DNA from: Carposina sasakii
Lineage: Eukaryota > Arthropoda > Insecta > Lepidoptera > Carposinidae
Assembly: GCA_014607495.2 (NCBI GenBank)
Contig: CP053157.1
Location: forward strand, 1,240,001 to 1,304,000
DNA length: 64,000 nt
Direction: 5' to 3'
Below are positions 25,882 through 36,748 of the stretch, piece after piece. Numbering within the stretch: position 1 is the first letter of the stretch; every line of letters starts with the position of its first letter. Under the pieces are notes generated by a model. The model saw only the letters and a program-made list of their open reading frames with translations. It was not told where the DNA came from and made no database searches. The translations under genes and the position numbers were made by a program.

Positions 25882-26275
25882 ATGCAGGGCTTCGCTAGAA
25901 TACATTTGCCCCCTTATTACCTAACTAGCGAAAATTGTACAAAAATCGCTGATTGCTTGAATGAATTTCAAATGAACTTTGACATTTCAAGGCGAATATT
26001 GTACAATTTTCGCTATCGCTTTGCTTCGGCTTTGCTATTTGCAAATTAGGTAATCAGGGGGCCGTTGCATCTCCTTTAGACTCCTGTAGACTAATGAATT
26101 TGGTCATTCTCTTAGGCGATAAGTTAAGCAAGTGACCACTGATCATTTATATAGTTACGTACATCTGTCCCCGCTACGCAAAACGTGGCCTTGGAATCTC
26201 CTTTAAGATTCTTTAATTCTGACTACACAATTTCGGGAACATAGCAGTGTGTTTAAATTATGTATACACATATAT
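25882..26275 (+). repeat. Rep-D copy interrupted by MITE-E
   Basis: AATGCAGGGCTTCGCTAGAA with TACAT resumes after the insert as TGCATCTCCTTTAGACTCCT and CATTCTCTTAGGCGATAAGT. The Rep-D text is therefore older than MITE-E. Confidence 0.7.
25908..26062. mobile_element. MITE-E copy, short
   Basis: GCCCCCTTATTACCTAACTA to ATTAGGTAATCAGGGGGC, with inner arms GCGAAAATTGTAC and GTACAATTTTCGC. The second copy is at 27648-27836. Confidence 0.8.
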
Positions 26276-26282
26276 ATATCAG

Positions 26283-26505
26283 TCTATTATATATAATCCA
26301 CTGCTGGAAGTAGGGCACGGCACAAGGCTACTGCCATAGGAGGGTTTTTGCACACAGTCACCACGCTGGGCTGATTTTTGGACTATATTTTCAGCACGGG
26401 AGGCGCTGCTGCCCACCTCCCGGAAACACTTAATCGCCTCGTACGATACCCACGGGCAGGCATGGTGTACAAATTCTACTCTGCCGTCACGCGGCTTATA
26501 ATGTT
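26283..26505 (-). repeat. SINE-T copy
   Basis: CCACTGCTGGAAGTAGGGCA, AGTCACCACGCTGGGCTG, CTCCCGGAAACACTTAATCG, CCTCGTACGATACCCACGGG and CTACTCTGCCG, all inverse SINE-T blocks. Confidence 0.75.
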
Positions 26506-27647
26506 GCTGTAAAAATTTAATATCATTCGACAGACCTAAGCTGCCCTAAAGCTAGAAACAGACAGAGCGAGTCGGTCATCACTGGTTCTGATTCAGCGCA
26601 CGATTCCCACATAAATAATGGTTTATTTTATAGTTTAATTTGAAATTTTCAAACGTAATACCTATAAAAATAAGTGTTTCGGTTTTATGTATTGTCTATT
26701 TGAAATGTTTATTTGCTTTACCTACTAAGGTGAGTATGTATTTATATTTAGTCTGTACTCATCTAAGCTTAGATTAATGATAGGTCTTCGCTCCGAGCGA
26801 AACGGAGCGAATCTCTATTCTAAGGTAAGCTGCATCTCTTTCAGTGCATGTCGTGCGTAAAAGCCAACTAACGAATATGAGTGTTTTCTCAGACAATGAG
26901 CCAGAAACTTGTCACAAATTCTTTACATCTGGACCATATATCAAAATTGATATACTTGTTTACTTTTGGAGTGCTTCCACTAAGGGGGCCCCTATAAGAA
27001 AATAATAACTGTAAAAACGTACCTACGTACGATATAGCTCTCTATTTCAGGCTATATTCTCATATTCTTTTTATCCTACTTAGAAAAAAAAAACACCGAA
27101 GAAACTTCATATCTCGACAGTACCAGGATATCATAAAATATGAGGTAGAATAAAACTTTATAAAACAACATGCGTCTGGAGACGCATGAATGCCATTCGT
27201 GCCATCTCTTTTCATTGTTTTTATTACATTCCTTATTCTATGCTGGTAAAAGGGGACTTTCGACTTGGCGAAATATCTCTTTCAACTTCTAAAAGAAAAG
27301 TTTTCAGAATTACTTAAAGATATCAAAGTCATTTCCTTTATTCTTTTGTAATTTGTTCGAGTTTTCTTTAATTTATGGTTCTATTAATGGCATCTATTGA
27401 AAGAAATTAAGTTTTTCATTGACTTGTAAAGGGTTTTGTGTGACTTTGAATTGTTTGATTTTATAATGGTAGAGGTAAAGAGCCAAGAAAGTTGTGTGTT
27501 TCCTTGTGGGTTTTGTTATCTATTTTTAGATTCAGGCTCATGCTGATATGGAGGCTCTTGGAATACCTATGAAAGTTGCACATTATATTGTAAAAGTCGT
27601 TGCACACTGTAATCCGGATGATAAAATGGTTTTCGGTAAAATGTACG
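26506..27647. other. Intergenic; one Rep-D fragment
   Basis: A decayed Rep-D fragment lies at 26828-26945 (GCTGCATCTCTTTCAGTGCA, AACTTGTCACAAATTC). A hairpin CGCTCCG/CGGAGCG lies at 26790-26810. No gene. Confidence 0.45.
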
Positions 27648-27836
27648 GCCCCCTTATTACCTAACTAGCAAAAGCAAAGCAATAGCGAAAAATGTACAAA
27701 AATCGCTGATTGCTTGTCAAATTCGTATTACGTAAAATGAATTTCAAAGGAACTTTGACATTTCAAGGCGAATATTGTACAATTTTCGCTATCGCTTTGC
27801 TTCGGCTTTGTTATTGCTTTTACGTAATTAGGGGGC
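27648..27836. mobile_element. MITE-E copy, long
   Basis: GCCCCCTTATTACCTAACTA to TTTACGTAATTAGGGGGC; shares GACATTTCAAGGCGAATATT and TCGCTATCGCTTTGCTTCGG with 25908-26062, but has an extra AAGCAAAGCAATAGCG near the left end that lengthens the hairpin. Confidence 0.8.
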
Positions 27837-27858
27837 AGGATTCGAATAAATATCACCA

Positions 27859-28328
27859 ATACAGGGTATGGGTGACAGCCAGGCAAATACTGAAATGCTG
27901 AACAAGTACCATTCTGCTCAGTTATACTTACGACAGTGTTATAACTCGCAGGAAATGGATTTTTGATTTGATTATCAGTAATCTTTGCTCTCCGCGCCAA
28001 TTGCACTGGGCGATCTTGTGACTAATTAAATGGGCTTATTGGTTATTGTGTGACACATTGCTGTTTTTTGGATCACCTGTGACTCTCCATAAGGGCTGAT
28101 CAAATTTTCGAACTGTTAACTTTTTTTTGAAAATATTTTTTGTTAAAATTTTATTTTTAAGTCATTATCTAAGGCCTAATTAAACGAAATAAGTTTTTTC
28201 CTTAAATATGAAAAAAAGTCGGAAAATTTTGGAATGTTCCTGCGAAAATTTTCAGTGTTTTCTACCTCAGAATCATAGTCTGAATTTTTGGTATCAATAT
28301 TTGCCTGGCTGTCACAAACACCCTGTAA
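27859..28328 (+). mobile_element. MITE-C copy, full length
   Basis: ACAGGGTATGGGTGACAGCC, AGGCAAATA to ATTTGCCTGGCTGTCACAAA and CACCCTGTA; about 25-bp inverted termini. It lies 22 bp after MITE-E. Confidence 0.85.
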
Positions 28329-28775
28329 ATGGAGATTGTCAATATGCCGGACAGAGAACGACGTAGGTACTTGTATTTTCTGTTTTAACTCGAAATCGAA
28401 AAAATCATAAGTAATAGGACAGCTATTCCTATTAGGGAAGACAAATTTTTATTTTCAGAATAAAATCACTAAAAAACTAAATATATTTTACATAATAGCA
28501 AATCAATTAGTGTTTCATGATAGCTATAATGTAACAGCGTGAAGACGAAAGCTTTCTTAAGCGTTGCGAAAAGAATTTTCAAAGTGTAGTAAAGTAGGTA
28601 TTAGTATGCGATGACACGAGCGCCAACGTATTCTAAGTTTATCAGAGGTACCGTTGGAATTTATAGGTATTTATTTAGTAACTACCGCCTTAAAGTATCC
28701 CATGATTTGATATAGACGAGAAAAGATCACATCGAATAATTTGACTTTTATAAATATACTCGTATGTACCTAAAC
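28329..28775. other. Intergenic, nothing recognised
   Basis: AT-rich, no shared repeat. Confidence 0.4.
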
Positions 28776-29327
28776 ATACAGGGTGTTTTTTCGTTGCCAC
28801 CCTTGCCGAAGGGTACGTACTCTATACATCAAATAAAGTAAGTTTATGCCAAAAAAATGATGGGAAACGAAGTAAATTTCTTTGTAAAAAAAAATTGCTT
28901 GATCGGGCGAAATTTATAGTGTTTATGCTAGTTTTTTCATCGACAGATTTTAATAATTCCTCGTGAAAAAATCTTGCTACGCGCGTCTATGCGCATTTAA
29001 GCAGAAAAACATAGTCTATTTACTTAACTTTGGACCCTAATATCTCGGGAATCAGACACTTCCCAGGTAAGGTACATGGGGGTAATATGGTCACCTTAAG
29101 CTTTTAGTTTATATTGCCCGAAAACTAAGAGGAGGAATGAAACAAAAACACACAGTCATAAAGTTTATTTAATATGTTATTCAAAACAAGGTACATATTC
29201 TTTGAAAACAATTAGGAACTTAGGTAAAAATCAACTTTAAAAAAAAAAGGGAAAATGACCATATTTCCGGCACGTGCAGGAAATATGGTCACGAAGTGTC
29301 CATATTAACAGTATGGGTTTTTAAATT

Positions 29328-31262
29328 TTAATCTTCACAATTTGGACACAAATATGTTTCTTTATCTGATGACGTGAGACCCACACACTCTTCATGTACA
29401 TAGGACCTGCAAGAAGTACAAAGTCTCATGTCAGCTACTCTGTCTTCCTTACAAATAAAGCAATACCAAGACTCAGATACTCGTATTTGTGTACTCTTCT
29501 TTGCATTTTTCTTCTTACGGTGAGGTTCAACAGTTGTCTGGGCACTTACTGCTGCACAATCTTTTTTTGAAAACATAAATTTATTCAATGGTTGTGCTAG
29601 GCTGTTGATTGCTTTACGTCGTGGAATGGTATTAGAGAGAACCTTCTCTGGAGTCTTCATCATTTCTGTAAAGGATAGCTCTCCTGCGTCCTTTGTTGAT
29701 GTTGAAGATCTAGGCTGTACAAAGGACGAAGAAGACGAAAGCTGTATATCACGATGATCTGGGAGGTCTCCTATGTCGTTTGTATTACCTGCCGGTGCCG
29801 AAGGTCTGGGCTGAACAAAGCACGAAGAAGTCGAAGGCTGCGCCTCATGATGATCTGCGACGATAGCTGTTGAAGTTTTTTTAACAACTGGAGATTTTTT
29901 TAACAAAGACAAAGGGACATCATCTTCAGAGTCAAATTCTCCATCGTCCAGATCGGAAGCTGCATCGATGATTGCAGCATTAATGCAATTTCTTTCTTCT
30001 ACATCTGGCTCGTGTTGCTCGCGTGTATTAGGTGGCAAGGACGTTGGAATGCTAGGAGCATAAGCACATTCTGGTATTCTATCTGGGTTTAAAGGATAAA
30101 TTCCAGTGGCTTCAAAACCTGATTTTATATTGGATGGAGTAAGCGCTTTATCCCACACAGGAGTAAAATTCAATCCAAACCTTTGTTTTGACAGTGTTTT
30201 ATCTTTATTCTGGTACCAAAATTTTAGAAGTTCTTGATCCCAGTAGTGTTCAAATGCTCTGAATACAGCCTTGTCCATCGGTTGTAACTCGTGTGTTGTG
30301 TTGCTGGGAAGGCAGAATAGAGTAATGCCATGTTTCTCTGCTACATCCACGATGTCGTAATCTAAGTGGCTAGATGCTCCATCAAAGATAAGTAAGCATG
30401 CACCAGGAGATTTGAACTTGGCAAAATGCTCTATCCATTTTATGAAAGTCTCTGTGTTCATGCTTCCTTTTGGAGTCATTTCCACCAAAGTCCCTGGAGG
30501 CAAATTGTCTTGCCATTCAGGATTCTTCCTTTTCCCCTTAAATAGGATCATTGGTGGTATTGCGTTACCTAGAGCATTACCGCAGGAAATAACAGTTACA
30601 TTTTCAGCATGTTCGGAGGCACGTATGTGCACTCTTTTTACTCCTTTTTGAGCCAAAACTTGAGGACTTTTGTGGAGCATTAACTGGCAGCCTTTTTCAT
30701 CAATATTGTAAATTTGAGCTGGTTTATCTACAACATCCAAGCTTGTCATGATTTCTTGCAGTTTTTTAAAATAATCTTTTACCACAAATTCGTTAAGTTT
30801 CTGAGCCCGTGCGGGATTAAGCTTTTGGCTCGTCCGCAGAGAAATGTCTGGATGGCGTTTCATATATCCCTTAAGCCAATCACGCCCAATCATGCCTTTG
30901 CCTTCTGTTAGTGCAGGTATTTTTACTTTGCTTAGTTCACAAAAGCGATATACCGACATCCTCAGAAACTTTGGTGTCACAGGGTAGCCAACATTGGCTA
31001 GTCTCTTTATACGTGAACTCAAATCATTTTCCTGTGATGGAGTAAGAAGCGTCCTGCGGCCTAAGCGAGACTTAACCACCTGTTTATTTGCTATGTATCG
31101 TTTAAGGGTTCGTCGCGGAACACGGAACTCTTTTGAAGCTGTATTAATTTTTTTCCCATGAGCCACAGCGTGCAATGCAGCTTTCATATCTTCTAAACGC
31201 CAATTCCCTCTTAAATTCTTCTTTACGTAGCGACCCATAGCCTGAAGCAAGCCAAAAAGCAT
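29328..31262 (-). CDS. Pogo/Tigger-type DDE transposase with C-terminal PHD finger
   Basis: Encodes the transposase that would cut and paste its own element. Uninterrupted 644 residues, TAA at 29328-29330. In order: a Psq/CENP-B N-terminal helix-turn-helix (about 20-58, NWRLEDMKAALHAV ... RVPRRTLKRYI); a second CENP-B-type DNA-binding region (about 72-145, TLLTPSQENDL ... GRDWLKGYMKRHPDISLR); a DDE_1 core with D188 (YNIDEKG), D294 (LIFDGASSHL) and D330 (QPMDKAVF), giving DD35D spacing; an acidic Ser-rich linker with a duplicated segment (SSCFVQPRPSA near 479 and SSSFVQPRSST near 511); a basic patch RKKKNAKKS (582-590); and a C4HC3 PHD finger (C601, C604, C615, C618, H623, C626, C639, C642). 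Met9 (codon 31236-31238) has purines at -3 and +4 and starts MGRYVKKNLRGNW, the common family opening, so it may be the true start. A TTTATT at 29164-29169 gives an antisense AATAAA 160 bp past the stop. All catalytic and zinc ligands are present. Confidence 0.93.
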   Translation of the reverse strand: MLFGLLQAMGRYVKKNLRGNWRLEDMKAALHAVAHGKKINTASKEFRVPRRTLKRYIANKQVVKSRLGRRTLLTPSQENDLSSRIKRLANVGYPVTPKFLRMSVYRFCELSKVKIPALTEGKGMIGRDWLKGYMKRHPDISLRTSQKLNPARAQKLNEFVVKDYFKKLQEIMTSLDVVDKPAQIYNIDEKGCQLMLHKSPQVLAQKGVKRVHIRASEHAENVTVISCGNALGNAIPPMILFKGKRKNPEWQDNLPPGTLVEMTPKGSMNTETFIKWIEHFAKFKSPGACLLIFDGASSHLDYDIVDVAEKHGITLFCLPSNTTHELQPMDKAVFRAFEHYWDQELLKFWYQNKDKTLSKQRFGLNFTPVWDKALTPSNIKSGFEATGIYPLNPDRIPECAYAPSIPTSLPPNTREQHEPDVEERNCINAAIIDAASDLDDGEFDSEDDVPLSLLKKSPVVKKTSTAIVADHHEAQPSTSSCFVQPRPSAPAGNTNDIGDLPDHRDIQLSSSSSFVQPRSSTSTKDAGELSFTEMMKTPEKVLSNTIPRRKAINSLAQPLNKFMFSKKDCAAVSAQTTVEPHRKKKNAKKSTQIRVSESWYCFICKEDRVADMRLCTSCRSYVHEECVGLTSSDKETYLCPNCED

Positions 31263-31708
31263 AAAGTAAGAAGAAAAACATAATCAATATTTTCCATACT
31301 GCAAATATGGTCACTCCATGACCATATTCTACAAGTAGGTACTTGTCGACAAATTTGAAAATAGAAAAACATTTCTGCTGAGAGATGTTACGGACATAAT
31401 ACCACTTTAAAATATAATAAATAACCTTTGTACTTACTAAGATTATAAATCACAGCCACTGAAATTGTATTTTTCACGATTTTTCACTTTTTAACAAAAA
31501 TAATAAGCAAACTGCAAATCTCCGCCGGTGCAAACTTTTTTAGCTGTCAAGATGGCGTCGGTAAAACAACACGGATGGGACTTGTCATGTTGATAGGCGA
31601 AGCCATAGACTATCTACTAGTAATGCCATCTATTGCATGCCTCTTGTACTTTCTGAGATATAAGAAAGTGACCATATTAACCGACTGACCATATTACCCC
31701 CATGTACT
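31263..31708 (-). promoter_or_regulatory. 5' flank of the transposase with clustered ATATGGTCA sites
   Basis: 446 bp between the frame and the right terminus, holding four of the eight motif copies (31302-31314, 31319-31330, 31668-31680, 31686-31697). Promoter and transposase binding presumably overlap here, which would allow self-repression; this is inference. No clear TATA box was chosen. Confidence 0.5.
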
Positions 31709-31794
31709 TATACTTCCATGGAGAAAAATGATCGTGATGATGAGGAGATTCCGTAGTTTTCGGGAACGTTGATGAAAAACATCCTGTATACATG

Positions 31795-31975
31795 TAGACA
31801 TGGCTGTGTTTTCGAAATGATATAGCCAGAATTGCAGAATTATAACGTTTAATATAGCGAGGACAGATGCAAAACCAGTGACAAGTTGCAGACTTATCGC
31901 CTGAGAGAATGCTCGAATTCTTTGGTAGGCTCTAACAAAACGCACGGAAGGAGATGCATCGATTTTTTTAAGGTA
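31795..31975 (-). repeat. Rep-D copy
   Basis: GGCTGTGTTTTCGAAATGAT, CAGTGACAAGTTGCAGACTT and CACGGAAGGAGATGCATCGA in reverse orientation. Confidence 0.7.
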
Positions 31976-32125
31976 CCTCAAAGTATATAAATTGGTACTA
32001 AACGAGTATCGTTTGTGTATTTGTCCATAATGTTCATCCATTAAAATTATATTGTACTACGGATTTATTCTTTGTTTCCCTAGATACTTTAGGTACAAAG
32101 CAATTCAATAAAGCTTCACGTTAAT

Positions 32126-32362
32126 TATTATGATTATGATGATGATCTCCGACCGTATTTCGGCCAAGGCGACCAATCTCTACGGAGATTAGCCAGGTAC
32201 GCAGGAGATATTTTAGTGCACAAGTGTGTGCGCAAACACAGATGCACTCTCTATTCCGTTACTCTCATAGTCCGATGGGACGGAAAGCCCACACGACCGG
32301 AGAGAGTTCAGGCGCAGGACCAACAGTTTTACGTGCTTTCCAAGGCACGAGCTAAGTGATAA
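32126..32362 (-). repeat. Rep-V copy
   Basis: GATCTCCGACCGTATTTCGG, GGAGATTAGCCAGGTACGCA, TGTGTGCGCAAACACAGATG and CGATGGGACGGAAAGCCCAC. The inverse text is at 36868-37078; a diverged copy is at 48650-48830. Confidence 0.75.
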
Positions 32363-33569
32363 TAAAAAATTATAACAGATAGATGATTAATGTTTGAGAT
32401 GCATTTAGTATGCTCCTAGTGGCATGCCCATTTAAACATAATTAACTTCCATAAATCTTACTACATATAATTTATTTATCTACTCATTGCGTATACAATC
32501 TAGCAATTTTCCATAACAATAAGTAAGAAAAAAAAGTAGCTCTACCAATCGTTCATTTCCGATCATTAAAGTTCTCCGCTGGGACTTTAAATAGTATAAG
32601 TCTCTTTACTTTCTGTTGCCCTGCTACCGGAGTTCCTCGTAGCTACAGTTTCCAGGGTAAAAAGGCATCACCGACAAAGTGAATATCTTACTTACCGGTC
32701 ACATAGTGGAGGAATGCTGCAGAGTATCAGCTGTTAGAGCCGTCAGTATCCTAATCTGTAAAAAAACATCGTGATGACATGGGAGGAGGGAAAATATCTA
32801 GCAATTAAGAAAACGAGATTCTATTGAGATAGCATTTAAGTGCTCTTAAGGTTTTTGACACCAAGTGACGTTCATTCACAATACACACAACAATGTTACG
32901 TCTTTATCAATTTAAAATATAGATGGCGACTCGATGATCGAGTGAATAATACCTAGGTACCCGACTTTAGTGCACTTGGTTTTTTAGTGGGCTTGGTGTA
33001 CATATCTATTTTATTTATAAAATTTTAAGCTTTAGCTTATTATTTTTTTAAAAAAACTTCGCCTGCTGTATAATCCAAGTGATTCCCTATCCTTTTCCCA
33101 GGATGACACATAGACAAATTGTTATTGTTATTTGTATCTATAAGAGTTGAGACCTGGTGACCTGAAATACAGGCTTTAAGCCTAGCTTAGGCTCCAGTCT
33201 CTCCGCAGTTTGCTAACTTGTTGAAAATAACAATATGCCTAATATTGCCGTGTAATTTAAGATGCAACATTGTGGTGAGAAAATAAAGACATATTTTCAC
33301 CAGGTTAGACTACTGCAAGTCACGTACACTGTGGACAGCGGTACATAGTTAGCAGATAATTCTATACACTCAAACTCGAGTCAACTCTTGATGTGCATCT
33401 GCTGTACTGGAGAAGTGAAGTTTGGTTTATGTTACACTAGTACGGCGATTTTATTTTTTATGTACCCGTCATAGTATCACACTTCTGGGCAAGGCCTTCC
33501 CTTTTTGTCCACATGTATCGGTTCTTTGCTTACACCCACTTTTTCATATATCGGCACCGTGTCTTATCA
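32363..33569. other. Intergenic, nothing recognised
   Basis: No shared repeat; AT-rich; frames under 60 codons. Confidence 0.4.
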
Positions 33570-33875
33570 AGTAGAATAGCACTAACCCATTTCTGCCCGT
33601 GGGTAGCTTGAGAGAGGATTAAGGGTCTCCGGGAGGTGGGCAGCAGCATCTCTGCTCCTCGACAACATAGTTGTAAAATAAGAGAGGATTAAGGGTCTCC
33701 GGGAGGTGGGTATCAGCGTCTCTCCTATCTCCGTCTCTCCTCCTCGACGACATAGTCGAAAAATCAGTACAGTCACAAAAACGCCTCCCAGCATGATGAC
33801 TATGGACAAAACCCCCCTATGACAGTAGCTTTGTTGGCGTGTCCTACGTCCAGCAGAGAACTGCAATTTGCTGAT
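33570..33875 (+). repeat. SINE-T copy with internal duplication
   Basis: GAGGATTAAGGGTCTCCGGG with AGGTGGGCAGCAGC occurs at 33613-33650 and again, as a 70-bp direct copy, at 33682-33720. It ends in CTACGTCCAGCAGAGAACTG. Confidence 0.7.
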
Positions 33876-34149
33876 GTGTATGTGATAAAGAAAATCGCTG
33901 TTCGCCCGTAACCTAGTTCACCGTAAAGTTATATTGTAACCTAAACTATCTGTGCTGAATCAGGCGGAGTGCTGCGGAGTCTTCGATTGCAATCCACTTC
34001 GCTGCCGGCTCTGCTCTTGTGTTCAAATTAAATTAAAAACAACTTTGCAAAGAACACCTTTGCATTGCTTTGTGAAATGTCAAATGTCAGTACGATAGTT
34101 ATAATTACGTTCACGTGAAATAAAGTCTTGAAATAAGTTGCAAAGCTAT

Positions 34150-34350
34150 GCTGGTGCGGGGTTTCACTAGAATACATCAGCTGTATCTCCTTCCGTGCAT
34201 GTTCTGTAAGAGTCGGCTGAAGGAATCAGGGGGCGTTCTGTCCGGCGATGAGCTAGTAAGTTATCACCGATCTATGACACTTGCCCCGCCATGCTAAACG
34301 TTACTGTAGGACATCCCACGCGATCCTGACTACCCTATTAATGGTGAACA
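34150..34350 (+). repeat. Rep-D copy
   Basis: GCTGGTGCGGGGTTTCACTA, ATCAGCTGTATCTCCTTCCG, CCCCGCCATGCTAAACGTTA and ATCCTGACTACCCTATTAAT. Confidence 0.7.
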
Positions 34351-36748
34351 CAATAAGTCGCGAACAGTCCGCTAGATATAAGGTATGTAACCCGGTCAAT
34401 AACTCATCTCTTTTATTGGCTAAACAAAAATAAAACTAGATAGATATATACCCGATAGATCATAATGATACGAGTAGATCATCACTATGTGATCTATCAA
34501 GTTTCATACAACATTTATATCATAGGTTATTTAGGTATCACCATAATTTCTATTTAAAAAAATATCAAGAAATAATTTGTTTTTTACACTTGCCACTCCT
34601 CCGTGTTCTCTGAGTTATGATAAAAACCTGGTAACCTTTACGTAAGCAGCATCACGACGATTCAATTTACTTGGTGTTAGGTTCTAAAAATATGGATAAA
34701 TTGGTTGGCACCATGGAGAAGAAATAAAAGAGGAGTAGCGGCTAAGTATATTTTCATACAAAAATAGTGTGCCGCGGAGCGGCGGGTGAAGTATGGGACG
34801 AGGGGAGCATTGAACACTGTAGGCCTGCCCATTTACATAGAAACCACCTTGTAGAGACTAGTTAAACTACTTGCTCATTATCAATATGGTTCAAGATTGT
34901 TTTACTAGTGCAATTACTCATCACTAGATGGCAATATTATACTACGTTTTAGTTCAAAAGTACCCTGATAAAAGCGCTAGTGTCTTTCTAATTTTAATAC
35001 GGTTATATTTCGGAGCACAAGCGTGTGGTTACAGCTACTGCGTTACACTGGCGCTGAAGCTCCGCCTCTATCATGACGTCATGGCCTCACGATTGCCATA
35101 CGACTCAGTTAATAGTCCCACCTCCTCTTTTATACCTTCTTCATGGCACCCATCTAATACACATTTGGACGAATAATGTATGACTTGTTCTGAAACAACT
35201 TTGACGTGTGTTCAAACTTCATTCTCGTGTGAAAATTATAAATTTGTTGTTTATATTTTTCCTGAGGTTTTTCCTTAAGAACATTGGTTAAACATTAAAT
35301 ACCTACCATCCGTGTTAGGGCCAATTTTTTAAGCGTCAGATAGTCTATCTAAAATATACCTTATTACTCAAGCGGTAAGTATACATATTTTGCTTCGCAC
35401 CAAGTTTCGTTAACGGTTCGTTAGTGGTTGCGTTCCGGCTCAAAAATTTTCAAGAGTTGCAACCCTGATGCCAATCCTCCTGCCAATAAAAAAAAACAAA
35501 CCTGTTACATACTAAAATTTTCTGTACATTGGAGTTACATCAAAACAATATTGGGGCATTCTCAGAGCAAATAAAAAAATCTTGGTTGTCTGTATGTTTG
35601 TACGCGCATCACACAATGAGCGGTTTTCACTGGTTGATAATAAGGAGGTCTAACAAAAACTGGTGGATTACGCCACTTTTTTAACCAATCCACACAGCCG
35701 GAGTCGCATGCGTCCACTAGTTATCTGTACATAAAGATTGCACCAAGTACCAGGCGCTCATAAACATGCTGGAGCTACGCTGCCTCGCGAACAACAATTT
35801 CCACAATACGCCGCAGTCTCATTCGTTATTCAGTAGCAAAAATGTCCGCCGTATCTACGCTCATTAAGATTTAAGTTGGCAACACGTCGCGTGCTAAACC
35901 AGTAGGTATCTTCTGTTTTTTGTTTTCCTGCTCAGCGAGCAAGACAGATTTTCCCTTATAACATTTTCTCCGCAGAAATATTATACCTGCGTAAACTGGA
36001 TAAAGGGTAAAAATGTGGGACAGCTTGTTTTTGGGGTGAATATTATATGACGCTTTTTATGGAACTTCATTGTATGTGCGAGTTATGTTTCTTTTTCTAA
36101 TAGTACGCGTATTTTTATAGTCTTTTCTCTACGCAGTGGGTTGATAAATATATTTTATTTTCTAAGGCAAGTAAAAGTGTTATAGAGCCGGCGTGAGGAG
36201 AAGCATAATATCGTATTGGCGAGCTTTATATTGTCATGACGTGCTGGTCCGTGAGATGAATGACAAAGGTGGGGACAAGGAGCTGGGCTGGCTTAGGCTT
36301 TACTTGAAATGAATCACATCCATGTTCCCTCATTGGTAGCCTTTTACAGCTAAGGTTCGCGAGATTGGCGACCGAATTGGTGTAGTTGGTGACAGGGAAT
36401 GTATCTGGTTCGCTGAGCCTTTGTATGGTAGGTTTAAATTGGGGTAAGAAAAATCTTTAAAAGGGCATTCTCTTGTCGGAACAATGCATGTATCTCTTTA
36501 TTTATGTATACAGTAGGTAAATAACAGCCATGTAAATGCTGTATTATGTACATGTGTATTTATGTAGCGATAATCTTTTATTAAGTTCCATCAAATTTCG
36601 TTATTGATTTCTGTGTACATAACATCAACATTAATGATTGATTCTACAATCCTACTAACATTATGGATTGAATTTATGAAAGTTTCATATATATGGATGA
36701 TTGCATGTTTATAAGTCTTGTACATATACATGATATGATATTAAGAGG
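34351..36748. other. Intergenic, longest stretch without a recognised element
   Basis: Open frame 34928-35176 (82 codons, hydrophobic start MAILYYVLVQ) has no recognisable family and no splice partners; not called. 35390-35460 and 38525-38590 share a TTAACGGTTYGTTAGTGGTT block of unknown kind. Confidence 0.4.

Larger units (their letters stand above)
29070..31708 (-). mobile_element. Autonomous pogo/Tigger-like DNA transposon, 2.64 kb
   Basis: Termini AGGTACATGGGGGTAATATG (29070) and, inverted, AGTACATGGGGGTAATATGG (31708) differ by one base insertion; TA duplications at 29068-29069 and 31709-31710. The motif ATATGGTCA or its inverse occurs eight times near the ends: starting near 29084, 29256, 29280, 29297 (one mismatch), 31302, 31319, 31668 and 31686, probably the transposase recognition sites. 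One intronless transposase frame fills the interior. Because ends, duplication and frame are all intact, this insertion is young and may be mobile. Confidence 0.92.
28776..31790 (-). mobile_element. MITE-A copy split by a complete pogo element
   Basis: Left part 28776-29069 (TACAGGGTGTTTTTTCGTTG to CACTTCCCAGGTA), right part 31709-31790 (TATACTTCCATGGAGAAAAA to AACATCCTGTATA). Together they make one MITE-A, showing that the pogo element came later and used the TA of CCAGGTATGCTTCC. Confidence 0.9.

Noticed and set aside
29328..31262. Host gene domesticated from a transposase
   Set aside because: Flanked by matching inverted termini and TA duplications and nested in a MITE, so it is still a transposon; domestication usually loses the ends.
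31694..32041. 115-codon minus-strand frame next to the transposase
   Set aside because: Reads through MITE-A and Rep-D sequence; not a second transposon gene.
34928..35176. 82-codon frame with hydrophobic N terminus
   Set aside because: Could be a small secreted or membrane protein, but there is no family recognition, no conserved context and no poly(A) signal close by.
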